DNA from: Terfezia claveryi
Taxonomy: Eukaryota; Ascomycota; Pezizomycetes; Pezizales; Pezizaceae
Length of the DNA stretch: 64,000 nucleotides
Assembly: GCA_015179025.1 (NCBI GenBank)
Contig: WHUX01000027.1
Span: forward strand, 186,001 to 250,000
Reading direction: 5' to 3'
In this document: positions 54,451 through 64,000 of the stretch, one piece after another
How the letters are laid out: each line of letters starts with the position of its first letter
Numbering within the stretch: the first letter of the stretch is position 1
The notes under the pieces: generated by a model
What the model saw: the letters and a program-made list of their open reading frames with translations, nothing else
The model's database searches: none
Told to the model about the DNA's origin: nothing
Position numbers and translations under genes: made by a program

Positions 54451-56519
54451 CCATACATCACGGGGATACGGCTCATCACCGGGAAATGGCGCACAAACCG
54501 GTACATTGATTTAGGTCCCGATCTTGATCTAAGTACACGAGTAGAAGAAGGAACAGGCAAGGTAGAAGTTTGGGATGTACTTGCAGAGCGATAGGAAACT
54601 CGTTTGAGAGGGGAGAGTGGGGTAGAGGGTCCCAGGGCTTGCGAATGACGGGGACGAGGGGTTGAAACAATGATACATGATTCTATAGAAGAGTCTGACT
54701 CAATATCTGTACTATCCCAACCTTCTATTAACATAAAAGAATCTTCACTACTAGCAATAGTAATAGGACTAGCAAACTGAACTCAAGATTTCTTATATTT
54801 CGGGGTGGATTGTTGATGTGTAGCCTTCTTTGCAGCCTTCTGCGCACAGACCTCTCATTCATGGTATAGCTTTGCTAGAACAGCCCTATCCAAAACAATA
54901 TCTAAATCAGTACCAAGCTCTCAATAATCTAGTTTTGCTTGCATCTTTGGTGCTTCCTGCTATTTTCAAGTAGTGTCTTACTTAACTAAAGATCTGTATT
55001 ATATAAGATTGCAAATCATTGTAAGGAGTCAATAAGATTTAGAAGTTTAGTATATAGCAGGTCCACAGTTGAGTTAAGAAGGAGCTTGGCTTGTCAAACT
55101 TGTCTGTATAGACTGAAAGTATCTTTTGGGGTTGGTAGAGGACTGTCTATTAGAGGGAGGGGTACTTTTTGTGGCTCTTAACTAGGCTCTTACAGAAGTT
55201 TGCTAAAAACATGATAGAGGTTAAATGATATTAATCCTACTCTCTACTATGTCTTACCAATATTAGATTTAATGAATGTCTAATATTATACTTCAATCAA
55301 CATTAGTAGAAAGTTTCCCTTAGTGACTGACATATTCACAAATCATATAATTTGATTTATCTATTTCTTATAATACTTCTGTAATAGACTAAATAAACCA
55401 ATATCCAATAGCTGAAGAAGATGTATTAAGTAAGAGGGTAGGTAATAGGTAATAATTTTCAAAGCAAGACAAAACTTAATAAACTTGATATTAATATAAA
55501 AATTATAACTATCTATAATAAGTAATTAATACTTCTCTTTTGCTTCTTTAACTGTATGTTCATAAAAATGCTTAATCTATTCCAACCCTAATACTTAATT
55601 AGTCTAACTCAAAGAAGTATAAACAAACTTATAATTTCTAATAATATTTACATTCAAGTGTTGATACCATCCCAATTAGTGACTAGCACCTTTGTAAATA
55701 ATTATTGGAGGAAGTATTTATCTATTGCTAGAAATATACTTAATAACTGTAATGAACTTATGCTTGCTATCTGTTGTTATCTTTACTATCATACTTCTTT
55801 CTCTCTACCTAACAATAACTAAATTTTACAAGATTAGGGTGCCTATTGAGAAAGTGTGTAATCTAGTTCTTTCCTACTTGATTGTCTTTATCCTATTCCT
55901 TAGATTTTATCAAAGCAACAGCCTCCTTAATATGCTGAATTCGAGGTAGAAATCCCCACTCCTCTAAATAATATATCTAATGCACAATAGCTTTCTCTTC
56001 TGCAGGTGTAAGAAGTTGTTGAGCTACATGTGCTAGAACATGCATAGTACCACCAGTGAGCTGTCTGTGTAGAGTTGTTAAAGATATATCATATGCCTCG
56101 GCTGTGTATCTAAGACTTGGAAAATCGCCTGCTCATGCAGCTCTAATTGGTTGCTGCAGCCGGACCTCCTTCTGCTGTTTTTTTAACAATGTTCGCTTTT
56201 TAATCCTCAGCATTTTCTAGGCTTCTCCGATGGCTAGTTAGTTTTCAATCCCCACTCTAATGATACAGCTTTTGGAACATCTAAAATATTGGGTTTATTT
56301 TTCTCACCTATGTTACCAAGCGGAAGGTATAAATGGGATAGCCTTGGTAGCTTGTAAATACACCTTCGAGATCCGAGGAATCGGTAACAGCTTTCCTCGT
56401 GGGATTTGGTTGTCGGGTTGTTGTTTTATCAACCTGCAATTACCCCGCTATGCATCCCTGTCGCTTGCGTGGGGGCTGCGCCATATCCCTGTGATGAGCC
56501 ACATCCCCGTGATGTATGG
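54451..56519 (-). mobile_element. pogo/Fot-like DNA transposon relic with RIP-like decay
   Basis: Inverted ends: ccatacatcacggggatacg at 54451 and its near complement ending at 56519 (about 40 bp with several mismatches). The length of 2.07 kb is usual for fungal pogo/Fot elements. The minus strand from about 56200 encodes a psq-type helix-turn-helix (PSLRYTAEAYDISLTTLHRQ), then LTPAEEKAIVH, a Tc5-type segment (YYLEEWGFLPRIQHIKEAVA) and GKN-stop-ITHFLNRHPNLV. The stop stands where Trp is expected, a G-to-A change on the coding strand. The DDE part (55700-54800) is AT-rich and full of stops. Confidence 0.75.
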
Positions 56520-56545
56520 TACAAAATTGACTGAATTAAAAAGTA

Positions 56546-57345
56546 TTGTTTAAGTGGCGTCAAACCTTAGAGTGGAGGAATGTGGCTGTTAGTGAATATA
56601 TGATACAGCTTAAAGCAATTGCGAAACTTAAACATTTGAACAAGCTTCCAAATGTTCAAGTCTTTTGGCTTCATCCGAATACAACCTCCCGATTTCGGCC
56701 TATGGATCAAGGAATTATTCGAACATTTATGGCCTATTATCGGCGTGAGCTCATGGAGCATGTTATCAAGCATGTAGAATCAACTCCAGAGGTGATGAAA
56801 GATGATCCATATAGAACTGTGAATGTGTTACATGCTGCACGCTGCGTGGTTGATGCATGGAAACATGGGATGGGGGCCATCTACACTTGTTCATTGTTTT
56901 CAACACAATCAAGTACCTAAAGGTTCATGGCCCTGCACTCATGGATGTTGATATTGATCTCACAGAAGTTGAGGTCAGAGATATATGACTGTATTCATGT
57001 TGCCCATCCTGTTTTCCAGTCTTTCCGAGTTTTGTTGATGAAGTTGTCCAGAACTCGGTGGAAGAGGAGAAGCAACGTATTTTAGATACATATGAGTCTA
57101 TTTTACTTCAGGATTCTGATTCCGATCCGCAAGGCATACAAGATGTACCAATTATTTCCTATCAAGGTGCACTTGAAGGTCTTGAAGCCCTACGTTTCTT
57201 TCCTCTTCAAAATCCCCATGTCAATTCACAGCGAGGAGAGAAGGTGGAGGCAGTTCTGTATCGAGAAAAGCGGGATATTGAGACTCTACAAGGCATAGCT
57301 CGGGAGGCACACCATCAGACTGCTGTCACGAGTGTTTCTAAGCCT
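56546..57345 (+). pseudogene. Tigger-like DDE transposase relic
   Basis: The plus strand reads NVQVFWLHPNTTSRFRPMDQ, GIIRTFMAYYRRELMEH, then DAWK; the motif PNTTS...MDQGIIRTFK surrounds the third catalytic Asp of Tigger/pogo transposases. After stops and a frame change, 57058-57340 encodes the acidic C-terminal segment (SYQGALEGLEALRFF) typical of the family. The N-terminal DNA-binding and first two catalytic Asp regions are missing. It starts within 30 bp of the end of the pogo relic, so one may have inserted next to or into the other. Confidence 0.75.
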
Positions 57346-57449
57346 TTCCGGGACATTTCCTGGTTTTTGTTTGTATCTCTCGTTACAAGAAAACTCGCCT
57401 TATATGGAACCTTTCCCCGGTTCCCAGGAGTAGCTCATACCGCGAGTTG

Positions 57450-58059
57450 ACTGTATCTAGCAGTGGCCTTTAAGGTGTGCTCATTTCCTATATATTGAAG
57501 GATTGGATTCGGAAAGATCTACTAATTCATCTTCATTACCCGGTCCACTTTCACTGGTTCAAGGTAGTAGCTTCGCTAGTTGAGGGTAACAATTCTGCGC
57601 TTGCCTGGAACGATATTGAGGATTCTTGAAACTTCACGTCCTTAGCAAAAGCACCACAGGTTCCTTACCCCCTCCTTACCAACGTAGTTACCTATGAGTA
57701 GATGATATTTTAGCGAGGAAATATTGCATAGAGCTTAGGTAGGCTATCAGGATAGATTTGACACAGAAGCCTCGATGGTCTAGTACGAGCCGCCGAGGAA
57801 CTTTCATATAACCAGTGTGGTAAGATACGTTCCCTCGGCACAAACTATATAGTTTAAATAGGAGTACTAAAGGATGGTCTGACTGAGTCGTCAATCTTCA
57901 TCACTGTAGACGAACTTCAATCCGTTCTTGTACCCCACCGTCGTCCACACTCTACCACAACTATACCAACATACTATAGGGCAAACGAGCCTCGCATTGT
58001 ATATCCCCCAGCTAAACGCAAAGAAGGGTTCTTGTTGGCTAATGTATGTGTGACATTAG
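57450..58059. other. Upstream region of the 58060 gene
   Basis: No gene. Just before the ATG, gctaatgtatgtgtgacattag has a branch-like GCTAAT and an AG directly at the ATG. An upstream non-coding exon is possible. Confidence 0.4.
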
Positions 58060-59391
58060 ATGAACCCACAACAGGATTTGCAGTCCGATGTGGACACAGT
58101 GCACAGAAACACCTACAATCTCAAACATGACCTCCGCGACCAGGAGGAGAAAATGAACGAGTACAACGAACTGCTAAAACGCCTTTTTGGTGGCATTAGA
58201 GATTCTGTCGAGCAAGTTCAGACAACTTATGAGAAGTTCCAATCGTCACAAATGCCAGCAGCAGGAGACTTGGAGGGAGAGGAAAATAGGAAATCTCAGT
58301 GGGAAATGTTCATGCAGGACGTTAGAACTTGTATATTGCTCATTGAATCCTCCTATAAAGCCCTCAAGGAAGCTCAGAAAAATGTCGCCAAGGCGAACAC
58401 GGACCTCAGCTGGGGACTGCGGGTCATGAAGAGCATTGAAGGAAAGCCTCAACCTGAGAATCCTGCCGGCAGGCACTTGGCGGGCAGTTCCCGCCAAGTA
58501 ATGGGCCAGGCTGGGAATTCTATCCTCGGAACGCTAGATCAACAGATGTTGCAAAAGCTCAACTTATCAACCCCACAGACAGAATCGAATAAAGACACCG
58601 TCAAGACTGTAACGATGGATGAGCTGAACATGTTTAATGCGGGCGTCAATGCACCAACAGCGGAGGGGCTGGCAGGCCTCGGCAGGCAGATTGAGGCAGA
58701 GATTGGTCAGGGAGCTGGGGACACGCAAAAGCAGAACCCCACAAACAAAAAAGTCCCAAAACCATCCGCAAAGCGACATCGAGCAAGAAATTCGAAGAAG
58801 AAAGAGGGAGCTGCAAGAGATGTCAAAAAGACCAAGCTTTCACCCGAACCAGCTGCGGGGCCTGGAGAACCACCGATCTTGCCCCAAGAATCATCGATCT
58901 TGCCCCAAGGATCATCGATCTTGCCTCAAGGATCATCGATCTTGCCCCAGGAATCACCATTCTTTCCCCAGGAATCACCATTCTTTCCCCAAGAATCACT
59001 GATCTTGCCCCAACAATCAATGATCTTGCCCCAGGAATCACCAATCTTGTCCCAAGAATTGCATCCTATCTTCCCCCAGGAATCACCCATCTTGCCCCAA
59101 GAATTGCCAATCTTCCCCCAGCAATCACCAACTTGGCTCCAAGAATTGCCGATCTTCCCCCAGGAAAGACCAATCTCGCCCCAACAATTGCCTATCGTGC
59201 CCGTGGGATCACCAATCTTTCCCCGCGAAACACTGAGGTTGCCCTACAATTCATATATCTTGCCCGACGACCCGGAACTTAGCACGCAATTGCTCATGGA
59301 CGAAGAGTGGCTCAATGATGATTCAATTTCAATGCAGTGGATCGAGTCAATTGGCGAGGATGACCACAATGCGGGCGATGAAGGAAATTAA
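58060..59391 (+). CDS. Coiled-coil, basic and heptad-repeat protein with acidic tail
   Basis: 443 residues, single exon from the ATG at 58060; function unknown. Residues 1 to about 125 are predicted coiled coil (NLKHDLRDQEEKMNEYNELL, then VEQVQTTYEKF). Residues about 225-265 are strongly basic (KKVPKPSAKRHRARNSKKK), a likely nuclear localisation signal. Residues about 270-400 are about 17 copies of a seven-residue unit, I(L/F)PQ(E/G)S(S/P). The last 40 residues are acidic with bulky hydrophobics (LLMDEEWLNDDSISMQWIES), like a transcription activation region. The arrangement suggests a nuclear regulator or scaffold, but that is inference. The repeat number is likely variable between strains because the 21-bp units are nearly identical. 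Confidence 0.7.
   Translation: MNPQQDLQSDVDTVHRNTYNLKHDLRDQEEKMNEYNELLKRLFGGIRDSVEQVQTTYEKFQSSQMPAAGDLEGEENRKSQWEMFMQDVRTCILLIESSYKALKEAQKNVAKANTDLSWGLRVMKSIEGKPQPENPAGRHLAGSSRQVMGQAGNSILGTLDQQMLQKLNLSTPQTESNKDTVKTVTMDELNMFNAGVNAPTAEGLAGLGRQIEAEIGQGAGDTQKQNPTNKKVPKPSAKRHRARNSKKKEGAARDVKKTKLSPEPAAGPGEPPILPQESSILPQGSSILPQGSSILPQESPFFPQESPFFPQESLILPQQSMILPQESPILSQELHPIFPQESPILPQELPIFPQQSPTWLQELPIFPQERPISPQQLPIVPVGSPIFPRETLRLPYNSYILPDDPELSTQLLMDEEWLNDDSISMQWIESIGEDDHNAGDEGN
58870..59230 (+). repeat. 21-bp coding minisatellite
   Basis: atcttgccccaagaatcacc-type units, mostly 21 bp with one 27-bp variant, encode the heptad repeats of the 58060 gene. The frame is preserved throughout. Confidence 0.9.
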
Positions 59392-59394
59392 TTG

Positions 59395-61350
59395 CCTTAT
59401 TAAGATGGTGGGACCGAGCCTCTGGAGCAACTGGTGTTTCTCCTCAAGCCAACCTCTTTTTTTTTTTTTCTCTTTGACGAATGGTGGGATCCAAACGATG
59501 GCTGGGTGGGAGGTGAGCTGTTGAGGGTTGCATCGAGTCAAAGACTGGGTTTCTTGGGTGTTGGATTTTTCTTTTTTTTTTTTTTTTTGTAGAAAGTGAC
59601 GGATTCACTCTACTGGGGAATGGGTGGGATTTAGGTGGGAGAGCTTGGATTTCGATATTTTCATACATTTGTTCTGGATTCAAAGTCCATTCCAGTTTAG
59701 TGTGCGTTGAGCATACTGGGGTTTTCTCACGTTTCATGTACTGGGAAGGATACTTTGCCTCTCCTGCTTGGAGTATCAATTACATTTGTATTGGCAACAC
59801 GACGGGTAATTGACTCCTAAAGTCAGGATTTTAATATGCACGATTTTAACCAAGGTCCACTGAGAGTGCGTAAAAAGGTGATGTTTTTTTATTTCTATTC
59901 TAAAGGAAATGTTAATCTTACAACCAGAGACTGCACTTATACGTCAGACTGGGTCGATTATCCAACTACTGGGCTAGTCCTTGCCCTACACTATTACATA
60001 CACATGGGAAGGCGGGTATAGCGTATGCTCCTCCTCCTCGGCGGTTGTCATAGACGTCAAATGGGTTATATGTTATTGATTCTGTAGTCTCCAGAATCGT
60101 AAATACATTCTTGCACCCTTGGCCTTGCTGCAATGTCTGATTCCCTTTAATAATCCTGCCGTAGAAGTTGTGATTCCGCAGAATTCTCTCCTCTGACATT
60201 ATCCTAACTACTTACCCCAATATATTGTAGACCGACCCTTCTAGTTTCATAACAGCCTACAAGGGAGACTGCCAAATGCACTGTCAATACTTTGGAGGAG
60301 TATTCAATGGGCACAGACCCTCTTTCTGTAAAGGTTGTTAACTGTGATAGTATCTAAAAGGGACTAACTTGGAAGGAGGCTCACTATAGTAAAGTTGGAG
60401 TTTTATAGAGTAGCAAGGGTTCAAGACATATCACGGAGTGCTCTGGGGGGGTTCGCGGAGATTATTTAATTTTAATATCCCTGAAGCGGCGAGCCTAGGT
60501 GCACATCTGCTTCGTCTCCGTTAGATAAAATCTAGCGAAGAAAGTGATAGTATTACGCCCCGAAAAGGCCGTAGGAGCTGGAGTGGGGGTGGGAGGGCTG
60601 GGGGCACAATCTTATAAAACAAAACAAAAAGGAAATCCACAGAGCGGGAAAACAAAGACGGACGTATAGGACTTCGGTAGCCGGGGACCTAGGTACCTAC
60701 ATAGTATCCGTTCATAAAAGAGATGGCTCATAAAAGAGATGGCGGAGGAGGTGGGGAGGGGGGGAGATACCACTGGGTACAGGCAGCTTTGTGAAGGCTT
60801 TGGAGAGGGGGGGTGAAAAGGAGAATAACCAAGACGATAAATAGGAAATAAAGTATGGATATTACTTCAAACTGGAGGAAGCTAGGTATCCACTTAGTAG
60901 AATCGGGTCGACAAATTATAGGGCAGGGTAGATAAACCATTCTGTCTGCGAGAGCTTTGGAGAGAGGAGATAGGTGTGAACCGATGTCATGGCAAGCACG
61001 GACAAGCCACGAACACGAAGTAAGTGTGGTTTAGAGACTCTCCCGTTGGAAACCTATCGAACTCTGGAATTTTAATAACAAAATACAGTGGTCAGTTAGA
61101 TTGAGCTAAAAGGAAGGTGCAAAATCACCTTGTCCAATAGACCAGGATATCCATCCCTTAGGCCGGTTCACAGCTATTTCATGCGGGCACAAAATACAAA
61201 GTATTTAATTTGTAGAATGTTGCAATAGGAGGAGGAGTGGAGAAAAAATATAACCGAGGAAAGTGAATGATGCAATATACAACAAGGATTGACCCCACTC
61301 AGCATATTAATAGATAATAACAATCCCGCCTCAACCTCATTATCCGAAAA
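59395..61350. other. 3' flank and intergenic, nothing recognised
   Basis: T-runs at 59458 and 59571, G-rich tract at 60740-60765. No gene supported. Confidence 0.5.
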
Positions 61351-61728
61351 GAACCTTTTTTTTTTTTTTTTTTTTTAAATACTCAGTACTCCTATGCAGC
61401 CCCGTTAGGGGGGCTATGAGGAGCCACGCGGAAACCCGGTGGATTCAAGGGAGAGGCAAGTTAATCTGCCAACCCCACGCAAACTTAAATACACGAAATT
61501 GCAGAAGGACCCGTGCTGTCATTAACGGACCTAGCCGATGACCCGGAGGCCTGACTGGTACTCGACTGCGAAAAGATAAACTTGAAGGACTAGAAGCTGA
61601 GATAAACTGGAAATGTGAACTGACAGAACTGAGATAAATGAGGCTGAAGCGTAAGGAAACTCGTGAAAAATCGTAACTCTCTCTCTTCATCACCAACTCC
61701 CGACGGAAACGGCATTCCCGGCGGCTCA

Positions 61729-63015
61729 CTACATAAGCTCATGGTATAGGAGGTTGAAGAAGGCCTCTGTAGCTTCGTATCTCTCTTCTCCTTCCCCTTC
61801 TTTCCTCCAATCCACTTCGTCGAGCTCCTCCCAGCTCCTCCTCCCCCTCAATAAACCGCTGCGTATCCGGTTGAAGCGTGGGCAATCGAAGACGATATGC
61901 TCTCCGGTCTCAGTGGGGTGACCGCATGTGCATGCTGCTGATTCCGCCTTGCCGATATGGTGAAGCCAGCTCCGTTGCGGGCCTCTGTTAGTTCTTAGCC
62001 AAGTGTAGGCTGACAGGGCTTGTCGATTCCACTCTACCCTTCTTACCCCAAAGCCCACCTTTGTTCTAGCTTCTTTTCGACTCGCCCTGGAGGCTGCGCG
62101 TAGCCCTCCTTCTGTTGTTGTCTGTTCCTGGCCTGTGAATTCCCCCAGGTGGGACTGAAGGTTAGCGAGCCGGTCCGCCTTTTCGTTGCCTGGGATGCCT
62201 AAATGGCCTCTGACCCACGAGATCTGGAGGTCCCTCTGCGGGTTCGAGGTGATAAGAGACTTGATGCCTGTTTCGATCCCGGATCTGGGTGGGGAGCCTG
62301 AGCTCATATTGATGACTGCCTGGATCGCGGCCTGGGAGTCCGAGAGGATCGATAACATGAGTGAGTCTTCGTTGAGTAATGCCAGTTGCATCGCGAATAA
62401 TTCGCCATCTGCTACTGTGGCATGATCTCCCAGATAGCCCCCGTAGTCCTTAGGGATGCCTCCTGTTTGATCCTCACTGTGGATTCCACTAGCTACCACC
62501 CCTTTTCGTCCCGTGTCATCGGTGTAACAGACTCTCCATCCTTCTTCTCGTATCGAGCCTATGCCTGCTGCCCAGTGACCTAGGTGCTTAGAAAGCTCGG
62601 ATTTGGGGTCTATAATTACCCTGTAGATCAGTGGGAAGGGTGTTGTGTCCTCCCTGTTACCCCATGATAGTTCTGTGGGGTCTGCCCCGCTTAGATGGAA
62701 GGCTTCTGATATTGGAGTCCTTGTCCGGTGTAGGTCCCTGCTGGCCAGCCATGATGTGTCGTCCTCGATATAGGCTCTTACCTGCTGGTCCCCTGTTCTA
62801 ATTGCTCTTGCCACCCAGCAGCGCTTCATATCCTCTATCTTGTCTTGGAGGGGTTCGACATTTGCGATCCAGCCTAGCGCTTGATGGCTTGAGCCGTGGT
62901 AACCTCCTGTATCTTCCGTAGGGCTTGGTACTCGAGGCATTGCATAGGCTGTAGGAGTTTTTGATCTTGTGAATTCCAGAGCTCCGCTCCCCATGTAAAG
63001 ATGCTTCGTATACAT
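61729..63015 (-). pseudogene. LINE-A protein, RNase H and zinc-knuckle part
   Basis: From the N-terminal side: HQALGWIANVEPLQDKIEDM (connection region), then RNase H motifs YTDDTGRKG, GELFAMQ, LSDSQAAI and WVRGHLGIPGNEKADRLA. These include the acidic catalytic residues (D, E, D) and the GNEKAD aspartate. Next is CTCGHPTETGEHIVFDCP, a Cys/His segment common at LINE C-termini. RNase H-bearing fungal LINEs are known from the Tad and I groups. This part is open to the stop but is separated from the reverse transcriptase by a one-base frameshift near 62918. Confidence 0.85.
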
Positions 63016-64000
63016 CCTGTGTAAAGGGATCTGAGGCTTGTTGGGCTTAACCCTCCTTTCTGGTTGCCTAAGCTGATTAGTACCTTTAACATGCTAGATG
63101 CCTTGAGTGTCCTTTGTTTGATATGGCTTTTCCATGAGAAGTTACTAGCTACCGTGATTCCTAGAGTCTTGCAGTAACCGATCTTGCCTTTGTTGTGGAA
63201 GTCGAGCCTGGATTCCTTGTTTGGATCCCATTGGAGTTCATCCTCTTTTACTACTGAGTCTAGTATGTTGGTGACTTGCTTGACTAGCTCGTTGTGTGCT
63301 CTAGTGCTAAAGCTGCTTGTGATCAGAGGGTTTATGTCATCCACGTATGAGAAAAGCTGGATGCTATAGGGTGTCGGCTTTGGGATCCTTGCCAATGTCG
63401 TACTTGCTCTGGTACTTCTGGGGTGGCCCAAAGGAGAGCTTGAGTGTGCAAGTGTAGCTCTGTTGAGGGTGTTGCCTATGTATATAAGCCAGAGGACTGG
63501 TGAAAGCGGACTGCCCTGGGGGCCCCTTGATCCATCCTCCTTCTCCTCTGATACGGCCATCCAGAGCACTGGAAAGGATCGAGGTTGTAGGAACCTGTTG
63601 ATGAACTGTACCATCCTGTGTGGGATATTGTTTTTAACCAGGATATCCAGAAGTTTGCTAGTTCTTATGTTATTGAATGCCGAAACTATGTCTTTTCCTA
63701 GTAGCGTGGCTTTCTTCTTATCTTGAATAGCCTTTTCAGCTGTTGAGATGGTGAGCATCATTGCATCGACAGCTGATCTGCCTTTGCGTGAGCCATATTG
63801 TAGAGGATGGAATAGGTTTGTTGTGTGTTGGAGCTCGTCAGCTATTAGTTTCTCTGGATCTTGCCTATAGTATTGGAAAGGACTATTGGCCTCCATCCTT
63901 TTACCTTCGAGTGGTTCTTCCCTGGCTTTGGGATCATTATCATAGAGAGGTTTCTCCACGGTAGTGGGGGAGACACTTTGCCTTCTGCTACTCTGGCTAT
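62880..64000 (-). pseudogene. LINE-A protein, reverse transcriptase part (partial)
   Basis: Motifs in order: IPKPGK...KGWRPIVLSNTIGK (from the window edge), GSRKGRSAVDAMM, GKDIVSAFNNI, RGPQGSPLSPVLW and the catalytic FSYVDD, then the thumb (LGITVASNFSWKSHI) and LYTGCIRSIFTWGAELWN. All expected catalytic aspartates are present. One frameshift near 63860 separates NTIGK from EKLIADELQ, and a second near 62918 precedes the RNase H part, so this copy is dead. Confidence 0.85.

Larger units (their letters stand above)
61357..64000 (-). mobile_element. LINE-A, nearly complete but inactive, running off the right edge
   Basis: The T-run at 61359-61377 is the poly(A). Then come the 3' tail with hairpins (61390-61460), about 270 bp of further untranslated sequence, and a reverse transcriptase-RNase H gene (61729 to beyond 64000). 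The endonuclease and ORF1 would lie outside the window. This copy identifies the twelve or so truncated tails elsewhere. Confidence 0.85.

Noticed and set aside
1..64000. CRISPR arrays, bacterial operons, prophage
   Set aside because: The spliceosomal introns and eukaryotic transposons exclude a prokaryotic reading, and no regularly spaced repeat array of CRISPR type is present.

Overview
The window reads as gene-poor, transposon-rich nuclear DNA of a filamentous ascomycete fungus. The introns I can define are 54-70 nt, with GTTTGT, GTTAGT or GTAAGT donors, CTAAC/CTAAT/CTGAC branch sites and AG acceptors, as is usual in fungi. The mobile DNA is a fungal mix: LINEs with RNase H, pogo/Tigger and Tc1-mariner transposases, and many short inverted-repeat elements. 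One AT-rich transposase relic carries Trp-to-stop changes of the kind repeat-induced point mutation (RIP) makes. I cannot name the species; a repeat-rich Pezizomycete is only a guess.

Convincing genes are few. Three dispersed paralogues (6294-7037, 15112-15864, 20843-21676) encode disordered proteins with a shared C-terminal CxxC...HxxxxH module, and a fourth copy is dead at about 33600-33790. The most striking gene is 37616-42296. After splicing it reads as one 1386-residue frame over ten exons. Exons 2-8 are tandem duplications of a symmetrical phase-2 exon together with its intron, and exon 9 holds four exact-length 186-bp repeats. Two further genes are a 199-residue protein with an internally duplicated motif (45089-45688) and a 443-residue protein with coiled-coil, basic, heptad-repeat and acidic sections (58060-59391). 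A small two-exon gene at 34601-35064 is possible. Functions are unknown for all of these.

Left to right the mobile DNA is: an inverted-repeat element with a duplicated end (2.6-3.3 kb), a LINE ORF1 relic (3.4-3.8 kb), a 5'-truncated LINE with 38 A's and 14-bp target duplications (9.2-9.46 kb), a Tc1-mariner relic with a substituted catalytic position (11.5-11.9 kb), a 0.55-kb repeat present twice (12.6 and 23.6 kb), two TA-flanked MITEs (17.3 and 18.0 kb), a 1.45-kb palindromic element (18.4-19.8 kb), a pogo-like element split by a LINE (24.3-25.5 kb), a gag-only LTR element with 129-bp LTRs (27.1-28.9 kb), LINE tails in both orientations, three tRNA-like sequences (48.8-51.4 kb), a RIP-like pogo relic beside a Tigger relic (54.4-57.4 kb), and a nearly complete but frameshifted LINE running off the right edge (61.36-64.0 kb).

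The most unusual pattern is a very short sequence, TAGTCTGGTTGGCAC, seen more than 30 times. A few loci are complete hairpins. At about 15 loci only a 7-28 nt piece of one terminal repeat remains, bracketed by perfect or near-perfect 8-9 bp direct repeats. These look like fixed-form excision footprints of a mini-transposon with 9-bp target duplications.
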